A stretch of DNA of 9,781 nucleotides from JAHFUI01 sp041485905 (GTDB taxonomy: Bacteria > Acidobacteriota > Vicinamibacteria > Vicinamibacterales > CAVVIG01): assembly GCA_041485905.1 (NCBI GenBank), contig JBGPKK010000176.1, positions 1 through 9,781 on the forward strand. The letters run 5' to 3'. The notes beneath the pieces were generated by a model, which worked only from the letters and a program-made list of their open reading frames with translations, was not told where the DNA came from and made no database searches. Shown in pieces: positions 1 to 7,233 of the stretch. Position 1 is the first letter of the stretch. Each line of letters begins with the position of its first letter. The position numbers and the translations under genes are program-made.

Positions 1-222
1 CTCGCGTTCACGACGATCGAGGAGATCATGCGGACGCGCCAGGGGCGCGCGGTCAACGATTGGCAGTTCGGCGGCCAGCACGTGCGGACCAAGGTATTCG
101 TGCTCGTGCCGACCGAGGTCTCGCATATGGACGTGTCGATCATTCCGCTCAGCTCGCTCAGGCGCGGATCGCCGCCGCCCGCGGATCCCTACGACGTTGC
201 CGCGCTGCTGGAGAGCCCTTGA
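1..222 (+). CDS. C-terminal end of an unidentified protein (5' truncated by the window)
   Basis: An open frame enters from the left edge and ends at TGA 220-222, giving 73 visible residues. The tail has an amphipathic stretch (VRTKVFVLVP), then a Pro-rich segment (RRGSPPPADPYD) and ends LLESP. I do not recognise the family, and no cofactor motif (CxxCH, CxxC) falls in the visible part. The stop overlaps the ATG of the Rieske gene as TGATG, so the two are almost certainly co-transcribed and translationally coupled. By context it is likely a partner in the same membrane redox unit; this is inference only. An internal ATG at 28 exists, but the frame is open back to base 1, so the gene probably starts outside the window. 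Confidence 0.7.
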   Translation, partial: LAFTTIEEIMRTRQGRAVNDWQFGGQHVRTKVFVLVPTEVSHMDVSIIPLSSLRRGSPPPADPYDVAALLESP

Positions 223-746
223 TGGCTGACCGATCACGCAGGCCCGAGGGCCGGCACGACCGCGTTGAGCGTCAGCGCTGGCGCGAGGACTTCCCCGTCC
301 GGTGGGACGACGACCACTACATGACGCGGCGGGAACTCGCGAAATTCCTCACGCTCGGCTCGGGTCTGCTCGCGGGTGTCAACGTGCTGATCGCGTTCAT
401 CGGTCTAACGGGCCGGACCCCGACAACGCCGGTCCAGCGAATCGCCGGCGCTGGCGGGGTCGCGCCTGGAGGCTCGCTGTTGTTCCGCTACCCCACCGAC
501 GATGACCCGTGCATTCTGGTGCGCGGCGCGTCTGGCAGGTTCGATGCGTTCTCGCAGGTCTGCACGCATCTCTCGTGCGCGATCGTGCATCGGCCGGACG
601 AGCAGGCGTTGATGTGTCCCTGCCACAAGGGATCGTTTTCCTCCAGCGACGGCCGCGCGCTGGCCGGGCCGCCGACGCGGCGGCTGCCGCGCATCGTGAT
701 CGAGCAACGCGGCTCGGACATCGTAGCCACCGGGATCGAGGTGTGA
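222..746 (+). CDS. Rieske [2Fe-2S] iron-sulfur protein, membrane-anchored, Tat-type N-terminus
   Basis: A 174-residue electron-transfer protein. Both Rieske boxes are complete: box I CTHLSC at residues 114-119 and box II CPCHKGSF at 132-139. By the family rule, C114, H116, C132 and H135 bind the cluster, and C119 and C134 form the stabilising disulfide. A cytoplasmic N-terminal stretch of about 33 charged residues precedes a twin-arginine-like motif (TRRELAK, 35-41) and a hydrophobic segment (about 43-62). This fits a Tat-exported protein that keeps its signal as a membrane anchor with the cluster domain outside the membrane, as in bc1/b6f Rieske subunits. The ATG at 222 overlaps the upstream stop (TGATG); extending the frame upstream would run through the preceding gene. 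No cytochrome b gene is visible, so a bc-type complex cannot be claimed. The next gene starts after one base. Confidence 0.93.
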   Translation: MADRSRRPEGRHDRVERQRWREDFPVRWDDDHYMTRRELAKFLTLGSGLLAGVNVLIAFIGLTGRTPTTPVQRIAGAGGVAPGGSLLFRYPTDDDPCILVRGASGRFDAFSQVCTHLSCAIVHRPDEQALMCPCHKGSFSSSDGRALAGPPTRRLPRIVIEQRGSDIVATGIEV

Positions 747-747
747 G

Positions 748-987
748 ATGGAGACGCGCCAGCAGGGCTCGACCCTGTTCTCCGCCGTGCTCGTCCTCAT
801 CGCGATTCTGGTCGTGATCCAGTTGTGGCTCGTGGCGGCTGCGGTCGATGCACTGATGGCGCGGCAGATGGCCGTGCTCGTGCCGACGGCGCTCGCGTCG
901 GGCGTGCTGTTCGCGTTGAGCGGCGGCCTGCTGTGGTACGTCGTGTCATTCGACGCGCGGCTGCGCCACTGGAACCGGCGTGGCTGA
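748..987 (+). CDS. Small two-helix inner-membrane protein (resembles DUF6755)
   Basis: A 79-residue protein with two clear hydrophobic helices: about residues 10-33 (an Ile/Leu/Val-rich run ending WLVAAAVDAL) and about 41-66 (VLVPTALASGVLFAL to LLWYVV). A short polar N-terminus (METRQQG) and a basic C-terminus (RLRHWNRRG) flank them. Length, helix spacing and position beside a Rieske gene resemble the small family I know as DUF6755, recalled from general knowledge and not searched. The ATG at 748 follows the Rieske stop by one base, and the final codons overlap the GTG start of the HPP gene by 8 bases, so it is in the same operon. A role as a small accessory or anchor subunit of a membrane redox complex is an inference. 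Confidence 0.8.
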   Translation: METRQQGSTLFSAVLVLIAILVVIQLWLVAAAVDALMARQMAVLVPTALASGVLFALSGGLLWYVVSFDARLRHWNRRG

Positions 988-1600
988 CCGCGCCGGCGGG
1001 CGTCGGCCGCTCGTCGTCCAGGAACCGGAGGTGACGCGCAGTCTCGCCGCGCGGTTCCAGATCGCGCATCTGGTGACGCGCCATTCGGAGCGGCACGTCT
1101 GGGCGCTCTTCATGTTCCTGAACGGCTTCGGCACGATCGCGCTGCTGGCGGCGGTCGCGATGGTCTCCCGGACGCCGTTCGTGTTTCCTTCGCTGGGCCC
1201 GACGGCGTTTCTGTTCTTCTTCACGCCGCGCGCGCCGGCCGCAAGTCCCCGCCACACGATTTACGGTCACGCGATCGGCATCCTGTGCGGGTACGGCGCC
1301 CTCTGGCTGTTTGGCCTGCAGCACGCTCCGCCGGCGATGGTCACGGGAGTCTCGGCGGCGCGAATCGGTGCGGCGGCGTTGTCGCTCGCCTCAACCGGCG
1401 CGTTGATGATTCTCTTGAAAGCGGCGCACCCGCCCGCGGGCGCCACGACCCTCATCATCTCGCTCGGAATTGTGACGAGGCCTTTTCATCTGCTGGTGAT
1501 CGAAATTGCGGTCGCCGTCCTGACGCTCCAGGCGATCGTGATCAACCGGCTCGCCGGCATCGACTATCCGCTCTGGGCGCGGAGAGACGATCCACGCTGA
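980..1600 (+). CDS. HPP family integral membrane protein
   Basis: A 206-residue protein, mostly hydrophobic after about residue 40, with roughly four membrane helices. The family signature is present: AAHPPAGATT at residues 148-157, preceded by the conserved FPSLGPTAFLFF (69-80) and the SPRHTIYGHAIG loop (89-100). HPP proteins (PF04982) are poorly characterised in bacteria; a plant and cyanobacterial branch has been linked to nitrite transport, so anion or nitrite movement is possible but unproven here. The start is GTG at 980, inside the last codons of the preceding gene (8-base overlap), indicating translational coupling. The hydrophilic N-terminal 40 residues are longer than minimal HPP proteins, so a later start is possible. 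It is the last gene of the cluster. Confidence 0.9.
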   Translation: MADRAGGRRPLVVQEPEVTRSLAARFQIAHLVTRHSERHVWALFMFLNGFGTIALLAAVAMVSRTPFVFPSLGPTAFLFFFTPRAPAASPRHTIYGHAIGILCGYGALWLFGLQHAPPAMVTGVSAARIGAAALSLASTGALMILLKAAHPPAGATTLIISLGIVTRPFHLLVIEIAVAVLTLQAIVINRLAGIDYPLWARRDDPR

Positions 1601-1679
1601 CGGAGATTCTGAACGGCCACCGCGCCATACACCGACCTGTTCACTCTTGCACACCTATTCCTCGCGCCCGGCGGCAATA

Positions 1680-1889
1680 ATGCCGGCCATGCCCACCAAA
1701 AAGAAGGCCCGGCGGAAGGTTCCGCTCATTGTCGCCGCCGTCGTCCGGCCCGTCAGCACCCGCCTCTCGCGGATGGAAGACCTGCTGATCGAAATGCGAG
1801 GGGAACAGGACGTGAAGCTCAAGAAGATCAACAAGCTTCAGGAGCAATTCGAGGAACTCACGAGAACCGTCAAGCGAAGACTCATCTAA
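1680..1889 (+). CDS. Small basic coiled-coil protein of unknown function
   Basis: A frame of 69 residues from ATG 1680, or 66 residues from the in-frame ATG at 1689 (MPTKKKARRK). A very basic N-terminus is followed by a short hydrophobic patch (VPLIVAAVV). A heptad-like helical segment with regular Leu/Ile (RLSRMEDLLIEM, then KLKKINKLQEQFEEL) suggests a coiled coil. No catalytic motif is seen. The N-terminus could be a nucleic-acid or membrane contact. It follows the HPP gene by about 80 bases and converges on the lipoprotein gene 62 bases downstream. The frame can be opened upstream to a TTG at 1647, but the ATGs are likelier. Reality rests on helical periodicity and coding-like composition only. 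Confidence 0.55.
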   Translation: MPAMPTKKKARRKVPLIVAAVVRPVSTRLSRMEDLLIEMRGEQDVKLKKINKLQEQFEELTRTVKRRLI

Positions 1890-1951
1890 TCGTGATCGCT
1901 GACAGGACTTGCGAAACAACCAACCGTGGGCGACCGCTCAACAAAACGACA

Positions 1952-2896
1952 TCATTTCGGGTGAGTGACACGCAAGGTATAGGTGACCGGCACGCTCCCA
2001 GTGCTATAGGTCACATGGAGTTCGTAGTTTGAGCCGCTTGTCGCGGTGGCACTGACGTGTTCGGTAGCGGTCGCGGTCGCCGACTTGGCGAGCAGCACCG
2101 TGCTCCCGCGCCAGAGCGAGAGGTCGAGATCGGCGGACGAGATTCCGCCGGTCCAAGTCAGTGTGGCATCAACCAGTCCCGTGTTGTGAATCGCCAGGAT
2201 GACGATGCTGCAGGCCTTCGTGAGGGTCCCATCGGAACATGTGTCACTGCCGCCGTTGATCGTGCCGGTGAATGTTTCGTCGAGCGTTTGGGCGGTTGGA
2301 TTCAGGCTGAAGTTCAGCGTCTGATTGCCGCTGGAAAGATTCACGCTGGCCGCTGTTGTGTCGTAGCCAGTTTTCGCCGCGACGACGTTCATGCTGCCGG
2401 TGAGTCCGGCGATCTGATATGCACCAATGGTGTCGGTTGTGGCGGTGCGTCCGGCGAAGGATCCATCTTGAATGGTGATCGTGACGCCTGAAACGAGCAC
2501 GCTGGCGGTCGGGGCCGTTTCGCGTACCGTTCCGCTCAGCGTGAATGTCGGCGCGGCCTGCACGGTGAAGGCGAACGCTGATGAGGCCTGGCCGCCTGAG
2601 TTGACGACGATGGTGTAAGCACCTGCGGTCGCAATCGTCACGCTCACCTGGAACGAAGTCGACGTGACGTTTGAAATCGCGGCGCCGCTCACCGTGCCGA
2701 CGATTGGCGTGATGACGGCCGTGAGCCCGGCGGCGAAGTTCGTACCGGTGACGATGATCGTTTGTGGAGACGCGCTCGCCGTGATCGTCGCTGGAGACAC
2801 GCTCGTCACCGTCGGCGTCGTGGACGGCGCGGTCGTGGAGTTGCTGCAGGCACCACCGAGGGCGAGCAGAGCGAGTACGAGCCCGACGCGTTTCAT
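1952..2896 (-). CDS. Predicted secreted lipoprotein with IPT/TIG-like and carboxypeptidase-regulatory-like domains
   Basis: A 314-residue protein. It begins MKRVGLVLALLALGGAC, a lipoprotein signal peptide with Cys17 as lipidation site; the lipobox (LGGAC) is slightly non-canonical. A Thr/Ser/Pro linker leads to an IPT/TIG-like Ig fold (about 28-112: SVSPATI, IIVTGTNF, ending FAFTVQ). Next comes a carboxypeptidase regulatory-like beta-sandwich (about 117-195: LSGTVRE, DTIGAYQIAGL, KTGYDTT, NFSLNP). The C-terminal region (about 205-314) reads like a PPC-type beta domain, with ADLDLSLWRG and a final YTLRVTHPK. Thr, Ser, Ala and Val dominate, as usual for surface beta proteins. An SD-like GAGG lies about 7 bases before the ATG, and a good -10 (TATACT, minus strand, 2918-2913) lies just upstream. 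The likely role is cell-surface binding or structure; no enzyme motif is seen. Confidence 0.85.
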   Translation of the reverse strand: MKRVGLVLALLALGGACSNSTTAPSTTPTVTSVSPATITASASPQTIIVTGTNFAAGLTAVITPIVGTVSGAAISNVTSTSFQVSVTIATAGAYTIVVNSGGQASSAFAFTVQAAPTFTLSGTVRETAPTASVLVSGVTITIQDGSFAGRTATTDTIGAYQIAGLTGSMNVVAAKTGYDTTAASVNLSSGNQTLNFSLNPTAQTLDETFTGTINGGSDTCSDGTLTKACSIVILAIHNTGLVDATLTWTGGISSADLDLSLWRGSTVLLAKSATATATEHVSATATSGSNYELHVTYSTGSVPVTYTLRVTHPK

Positions 2897-3169
2897 GGGG
2901 AGCCTCGCAGGCAGTATACCCGAAGAGATCTATCCGGGGTGTTCCTCGCACTTGCGTGCTGACGATGCCGGAGCGCGCGCGCCATAGGCTCTTCAACGAT
3001 GGTTCTTGCCCGTTCGTGCTTGCGCAGCGTCAACATTGTGCGCTCCACGCCAAGGATGTCGGCGGCCTTGACCGCCTGGTCGTGCCGAGCACCTCGGTGA
3101 CGCGTGCCGTGCCGGCTCGCCCTCGCAGAGATCGACGAACAGGATGGACCGTCCGGCCCGCACGCAGCA
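2897..3169. other. Intergenic stretch with a possible decayed helix-turn-helix fragment (minus strand)
   Basis: About 270 bases without a convincing gene. The lipoprotein promoter occupies the left end. Read on the minus strand, 3084-2995 encodes a segment with VKAADILGVERTML in it. This resembles the Fis-type helix-turn-helix at the C-terminus of NtrC-family activators (pattern AAxxLGVERTxLxxR). The match fades on both sides and no upstream AAA+ domain is present, so if real it is a fossil. Nothing else is visible. Confidence 0.25.
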
Positions 3170-3613
3170 CTACGCCGGCGGCGCGACTTCGACGTCGGCC
3201 TCGAGGTGCGCTCCTCCCTTGAGCGAGTTGGTCACCAGACATGTCTGCTCAGCCTTGGCCAGCAAACGGTGCGCCTGCGCCTCATCCGTGCCCTGTGGCA
3301 CTCGAAGCGTCGCCCGCACGACGAATCCAGTGAATTGCGTCACGCGCTCCACACGGTCCACGGTCCCCGCGACGTCACACGTGAGAGAACTCCAAGGCAG
3401 CTTGGACAGATGAGCGATCGCGCGGAACGTGAGCACGAAGCAGTCCGCGACCGCGGCGACGAGCAAGGTCTCGGGCGACCACCGGTCGCCGGGACCGTCG
3501 AACTCGGTCGGCGGAGCCGAGTGCAACGGCGGCAGCCGCTCCCCCTCAAGGGTCACGTCGCCCTCTACGCTGGCGGCTGCGGCGACCGAATAACGATGCG
3601 GGAATGCCTGCAT
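3170..3613 (-). CDS. OsmC/Ohr-family protein
   Basis: A 147-residue protein of the OsmC superfamily, whose characterised members reduce organic hydroperoxides with a two-cysteine active site. Both signature cysteines are present: Cys58 in SPETLLVAAVADCF (46-59) and Cys125 in AEQTCLVTN (121-129). The length matches the family. The ATG at 3613 has an AGGAG-like site upstream, about 10 bases away. The gene lies 16 bases after the arsR stop on the same strand, so it is probably in an arsR-led operon and may be derepressed by arsenite, linking thiol-based oxidative defence to arsenic stress. This variant (PETLLVAAVADC) is the general OsmC type rather than clear Ohr, so its substrate is uncertain. 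Confidence 0.88.
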   Translation of the reverse strand: MQAFPHRYSVAAAASVEGDVTLEGERLPPLHSAPPTEFDGPGDRWSPETLLVAAVADCFVLTFRAIAHLSKLPWSSLTCDVAGTVDRVERVTQFTGFVVRATLRVPQGTDEAQAHRLLAKAEQTCLVTNSLKGGAHLEADVEVAPPA

Positions 3614-3629
3614 AACCTTGCTTCTCCTG

Positions 3630-4022
3630 TCACGACTGCCGACTCACGCCGCCGGCCCGGCGTGCGTCCGCCGCGACCGGCACGCCGCATCCTGTCTTCT
3701 TCTGCAAACGCTCGGCATCACGGTGAATGCCGTCCAGATGTCCCAGCGCGTGCGCGACCGCCTGCCGAACGGTGGCAACGATAGGATTCAGCGACTTCGC
3801 GAGTCGGTAATGAATCCACAGGCCGTCGCGGCGTGTCTCGACCAGCCCGGCCCGGCGGAGGTACGCGAGGTGGCGCGAGGCTTTGGGCTGTGAAATGCGC
3901 AGGCTCTCGTGAATGTGGCAGACGCAGACCTCGCCGGTCAGGAGTAATCCCAAGATCCGGAGACGGGTTTCGTCGGCCAGCGCCTTAAAGAGCCCCTCGA
4001 GTTCGGTCAGTGGCTTACTCAT
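3630..4022 (-). CDS. arsR: ArsR-family arsenite-responsive transcriptional repressor
   Basis: A 130-residue winged-helix repressor. It has the typical ArsR/SmtB opening (LFKALADETRLRILGLL, about 11-27), the metalloid-binding motif EVCVCHIHE (31-39) with Cys33 and Cys35, the recognition helix SQPKASRHLAYLRRAGLV (44-61) and the wing (RRDGLWIHYRL). CVC at this place is the As(III) site of classic ArsR proteins; a third thiol ligand could come from elsewhere, such as the C-terminal TGCG. ATG 4022 is preferred, with AAGG 9 bases upstream; an in-frame TTG at 4040 would add six residues. It is divergent from arsM across 78 bases and most likely represses both directions from there. The C-terminus is longer than minimal ArsR and ends in a basic tail. 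Confidence 0.95.
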   Translation of the reverse strand: MSKPLTELEGLFKALADETRLRILGLLLTGEVCVCHIHESLRISQPKASRHLAYLRRAGLVETRRDGLWIHYRLAKSLNPIVATVRQAVAHALGHLDGIHRDAERLQKKTGCGVPVAADARRAGGVSRQS

Positions 4023-4100
4023 CTGTATTCGCCTTGACAAATATTAGCACGCCCGCGTACAGTCTATATATACGTTAACACGCATTCACTGAAGTATTCC
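4023..4100 (+). promoter_or_regulatory. Divergent ars promoter/operator region
   Basis: The 78-base gap between arsR and arsM is notably AT-rich against its surroundings. On the plus strand, TTGACA (4034-4039, perfect consensus), an 18-base spacer and TACAGT (4058-4063) form a promoter for arsM-acr3-arsC. Just downstream are TATATATA (4065-4072) and GTTAAC (4074-4079), self-complementary sequences placed where a bound ArsR would block initiation. ArsR operators are usually AT-rich dyads, so these are the best operator candidates, though no long palindrome is present. A weak SD (GAAG, 4091-4094) precedes the arsM ATG. I could not place a convincing promoter for arsR. Confidence 0.6.
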
Positions 4101-4940
4101 ATGGCTGAATCGACCGTCCAGACTGCCGTTCGTGAAAAGTACGGCGAGATCGCGAAGTCCGTTGGGAAAAGCAGCTGCTGCGGGCCGGGGGCCTGCTGTG
4201 GTGGCGACCCGATCACCTCCGACCTCTATTCAGACGCCGAAAAGCAGGGTCTGCCCGCCGACGCCGTCGCCGTCTCGCTCGGCTGTGGGAACCCGACCGC
4301 CCTGCTGCCGCTTGAACCGGGTCAAGTCGTGTTGGACCTCGGGTCTGGCGGCGGCATCGACGTGCTGCTGTCCGCCAGGCGTGTCGGGCCGACCGGCACG
4401 GTCTACGGCCTCGACATGACCGACGAGATGCTGGCGCTCGCCCGCGAGAATCAGAAGAAGGCTGGCGCGACCAACGTCGAATTTCTCAAGGGGACGATCG
4501 AATCGATTCCGTTGCCCAACAACTCGGTGGATGTGATCATCTCCAACTGCGTCATCAATCTGTCATCCGACAAGGACGCGGTCCTGCGCGAAGCCTTCCG
4601 CGTGCTCAAGCCCGGCGGCCGCTTTGCGGTCTCGGACGTTGTCGTGCGCGGCGAGGTGCCCGCCGACGTGCGACGGAATATGGAGCTGTGGGTCGGGTGC
4701 ATCGCCGGCGCGCTCGAGGAAACGGAGTACGCGTCGAAACTCGCCGCGGCGGGCTTCACGGACGTCGAGCTCGAACTGTGGCGTGTCTATCACGTCGAAG
4801 ACGCCCGCGCCTTCCTGACTGACAGCGGCCTCGACGTGGGCCGGCTCGCCCCGCAGGTGGAAGGCCGGTTCGCAAGCGCGTTCATCCGCGCGCGTAAGCC
4901 GGCTGCGACGGCGTGTTGCGGACCGGCGTGCTGCGCCTAG
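4101..4940 (+). CDS. arsM: ArsM, arsenite S-adenosylmethionine methyltransferase
   Basis: A 279-residue class I methyltransferase that transfers methyl groups from S-adenosylmethionine to As(III), giving methylated and eventually volatile arsenicals. Motif I is VLDLGSGGGIDVLL (77-90), with YGLDMTDEML following (102-111). The arsenic-binding cysteines of the family are present: Cys62 (SLGCGNP), Cys150 (SNCVINL) and Cys200 (WVGCIAG), plus the N-terminal Cys-rich segment CCGPGACCGG (26-35) that supplies the fourth. Length and order match bacterial ArsM. A second CCGPACC stands at the extreme C-terminus (272-278), echoing the N-terminal one. ATG 4101 follows the ars promoter. The acr3 ATG begins 11 bases after the stop. 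Confidence 0.95.
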   Translation: MAESTVQTAVREKYGEIAKSVGKSSCCGPGACCGGDPITSDLYSDAEKQGLPADAVAVSLGCGNPTALLPLEPGQVVLDLGSGGGIDVLLSARRVGPTGTVYGLDMTDEMLALARENQKKAGATNVEFLKGTIESIPLPNNSVDVIISNCVINLSSDKDAVLREAFRVLKPGGRFAVSDVVVRGEVPADVRRNMELWVGCIAGALEETEYASKLAAAGFTDVELELWRVYHVEDARAFLTDSGLDVGRLAPQVEGRFASAFIRARKPAATACCGPACCA

Positions 4941-4951
4941 ACGGGGGCCAC

Positions 4952-6075
<1,124 letters not shown>

Positions 6076-6076
<1 letters not shown>

Positions 6077-6486
6077 TGCCGGGAACTCCGCACACGGTCA
6101 TCTTCGCCTGCGTGCACAACGCCGGACGGTCACAAATGGCCGCGGCGTTCTTCAACGCGTTGGCCGCCCCGCGCAAGGCGCGGGCGGTGTCTGCCGGCAC
6201 CAACCCCGGCCCGCAGGTGCACTCGGAGGTCGTGGCCGCGATGCGCGAAGTCGGCATGGATCTGCACGCGGCGGTGCCGCGCCTGCTGACACCGGAGCTG
6301 GCGAAGGACGCCACGTGGCTGATCACGATGGGCTGTGGAGACGCGTGCCCGGTGGTGCCAGGCGTCAGCCGAGGCGATTGGCCCTTGGACGATCCGAAAG
6401 GACAGCCGCTCGAGCGCGTGCGTCAGATCCGCGACGACATTCGACAGCGGGTTGAGGTCTTCCTCGTCGATCACGACTTCATGTGA
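6076..6486 (+). CDS. arsC: ArsC, arsenate reductase of the low-molecular-weight tyrosine phosphatase fold
   Basis: A 136-residue enzyme reducing As(V) to As(III). The phosphatase-like anion loop is C12VHNAGRS (CX5R), and the conserved DDPKGQ lies near residues 105-110. The second cysteine region is TMGCGDACPVVPG (84-96), with Cys87 and Cys91 only four residues apart. This spacing is shorter than the thioredoxin-linked staphylococcal/Bacillus type (Cys82/Cys89), and resembles the TMGCGDACP form that I associate with actinobacterial, mycothiol-linked reductases. The electron donor is therefore uncertain. The gene is coupled to acr3 by TGATG. Its own stop lies in ATGTGA, which creates a GTGA overlap with a short downstream frame. 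Confidence 0.93.
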
Positions 6487-6758
6487 CGCGCCTCATCGTC
6501 GCCGCAATCGTCCTGCTATCCGTCGGGGCGACGCGTGCGGTGGTTCGGCCGTCGAGGCGCAGTGGCGGCGCTGTTCCTCGTCGCCCTCCGAGCTTCGCCG
6601 GCCACGGCCGGCGATGGGTTGTAGCCAATCTGTGGCGCCAGAGAACCTCGGACTTCATGTGCGCCCGGGTCGGAGGTGGCTCCCAAACGGACGATGACGA
6701 TCACGATTCGGTCAGAGTGCCGATCGTTTTCATCGGCAGGAACAAACGAAGCGGTTGA
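6483..6758 (+). pseudogene. Truncated signal-peptide-bearing frame after arsC (possible lost fifth ars-operon gene)
   Basis: A GTG at 6483 overlaps the arsC stop in GTGA and opens a 91-codon frame. It begins MTRLIVAAIVLLSVGATRAV, a good-looking Sec signal peptide. After about residue 22 the composition becomes Arg/Pro/Gly-rich and unlike a folded secreted protein, and the frame runs into the 3' end of the convergent acetyltransferase gene. A second signal-like stretch (AALFLVALRASPATAGDGL) sits in the neighbouring frame and stops at once. The best reading is the 5' end of a former exported protein gene cut off when the accessory island joined, but a chance frame is possible. Confidence 0.3.
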
Positions 6759-7216
6759 TCGGGAAGCGCGACGAATCCGTACCGCGCATAGAACGTTGCA
6801 ATGTCGGCGTTCTTGGCGTTGACAATCACGGCGACTGAGCCAACGGCGCGGCTCGCGGCATGGCAACGTTGGAGGGCATCGATGAGCAGCCGTTCCCCCA
6901 GGCGATGTCCCCTGTGCGACCGGCTGACAGCCAGTCGGCCTATCAAGGTCACAGGGACCAGCGGATAACGCGGCAACTTCTTGCGGACCGAGTCCGGCCA
7001 GTCCGACAATCGCACCGACGATGACGACAGGGTGTAGAAGCCGGCGATCTCGCGCGGCGCGCGCTGCGGCACGAGCACGTAAACGACAGCAGATCCTCGG
7101 CCCATTTCCTGGCGAGCCTGAGTCCGCAGGTAGGCGTTCAGCTCCGCATGGCCGCAATCGAAGGCCTCACGATCATGCTCCTTGCTGAGCACTTCGACGA
7201 TGAAGCCACCCGTCAC
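6701..7216 (-). CDS. GNAT-family acetyltransferase toxin (TacT-like)
   Basis: From GTG 7216 this is 171 residues, the usual size of GNAT toxins that acetylate aminoacyl-tRNA and stop translation. N-terminal VLSKEHDREAFDCGHAEL then NAYLRTQARQ matches the family opening (hxxxHDRxxFDCGxxxLxxYLxxQA). The acetyl-CoA loop is SRSHRGHRLGERLL, with the RGxxLG-type P-loop. The C-terminus has the FYARYGF segment, whose Tyr is the usual catalytic or general acid residue, followed by LFLPMKTI. Upstream GTG (7225) and downstream GTG (7192) are alternative starts; the frame also opens further inside the antitoxin gene, but this is unlikely. It lies 17 bases after the DUF1778 antitoxin on the same strand, the normal antitoxin-toxin order. 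Confidence 0.88.
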   Translation of the reverse strand: MTGGFIVEVLSKEHDREAFDCGHAELNAYLRTQARQEMGRGSAVVYVLVPQRAPREIAGFYTLSSSSVRLSDWPDSVRKKLPRYPLVPVTLIGRLAVSRSHRGHRLGERLLIDALQRCHAASRAVGSVAVIVNAKNADIATFYARYGFVALPDQPLRLFLPMKTIGTLTES

Positions 7217-7233
7217 TGTCGACACGGACGTAT

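Noticed and set aside
797..1324. 175-residue minus-strand open frame
   Set aside because: It is antisense to the two-helix membrane protein and HPP genes; Arg-rich shadow without domain signals.
2244..2996. 250-residue minus-strand open frame in another frame of the lipoprotein gene
   Set aside because: The lipoprotein frame has a signal peptide, lipobox and known beta-domain patterns. This alternative frame is Arg/His-rich and starts at TTG.
3104..3784. 226-residue plus-strand open frame
   Set aside because: It is antisense to the OsmC gene and the end of arsR; Arg/Pro-rich composition without motifs.
6596..6613. Perfect GC-rich inverted repeat as a rho-independent terminator of the ars operon
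   Set aside because: The arms leave only a two-base loop (or seven-base arms with four) and no T tract follows on either strand. Chance or a remnant is as likely.
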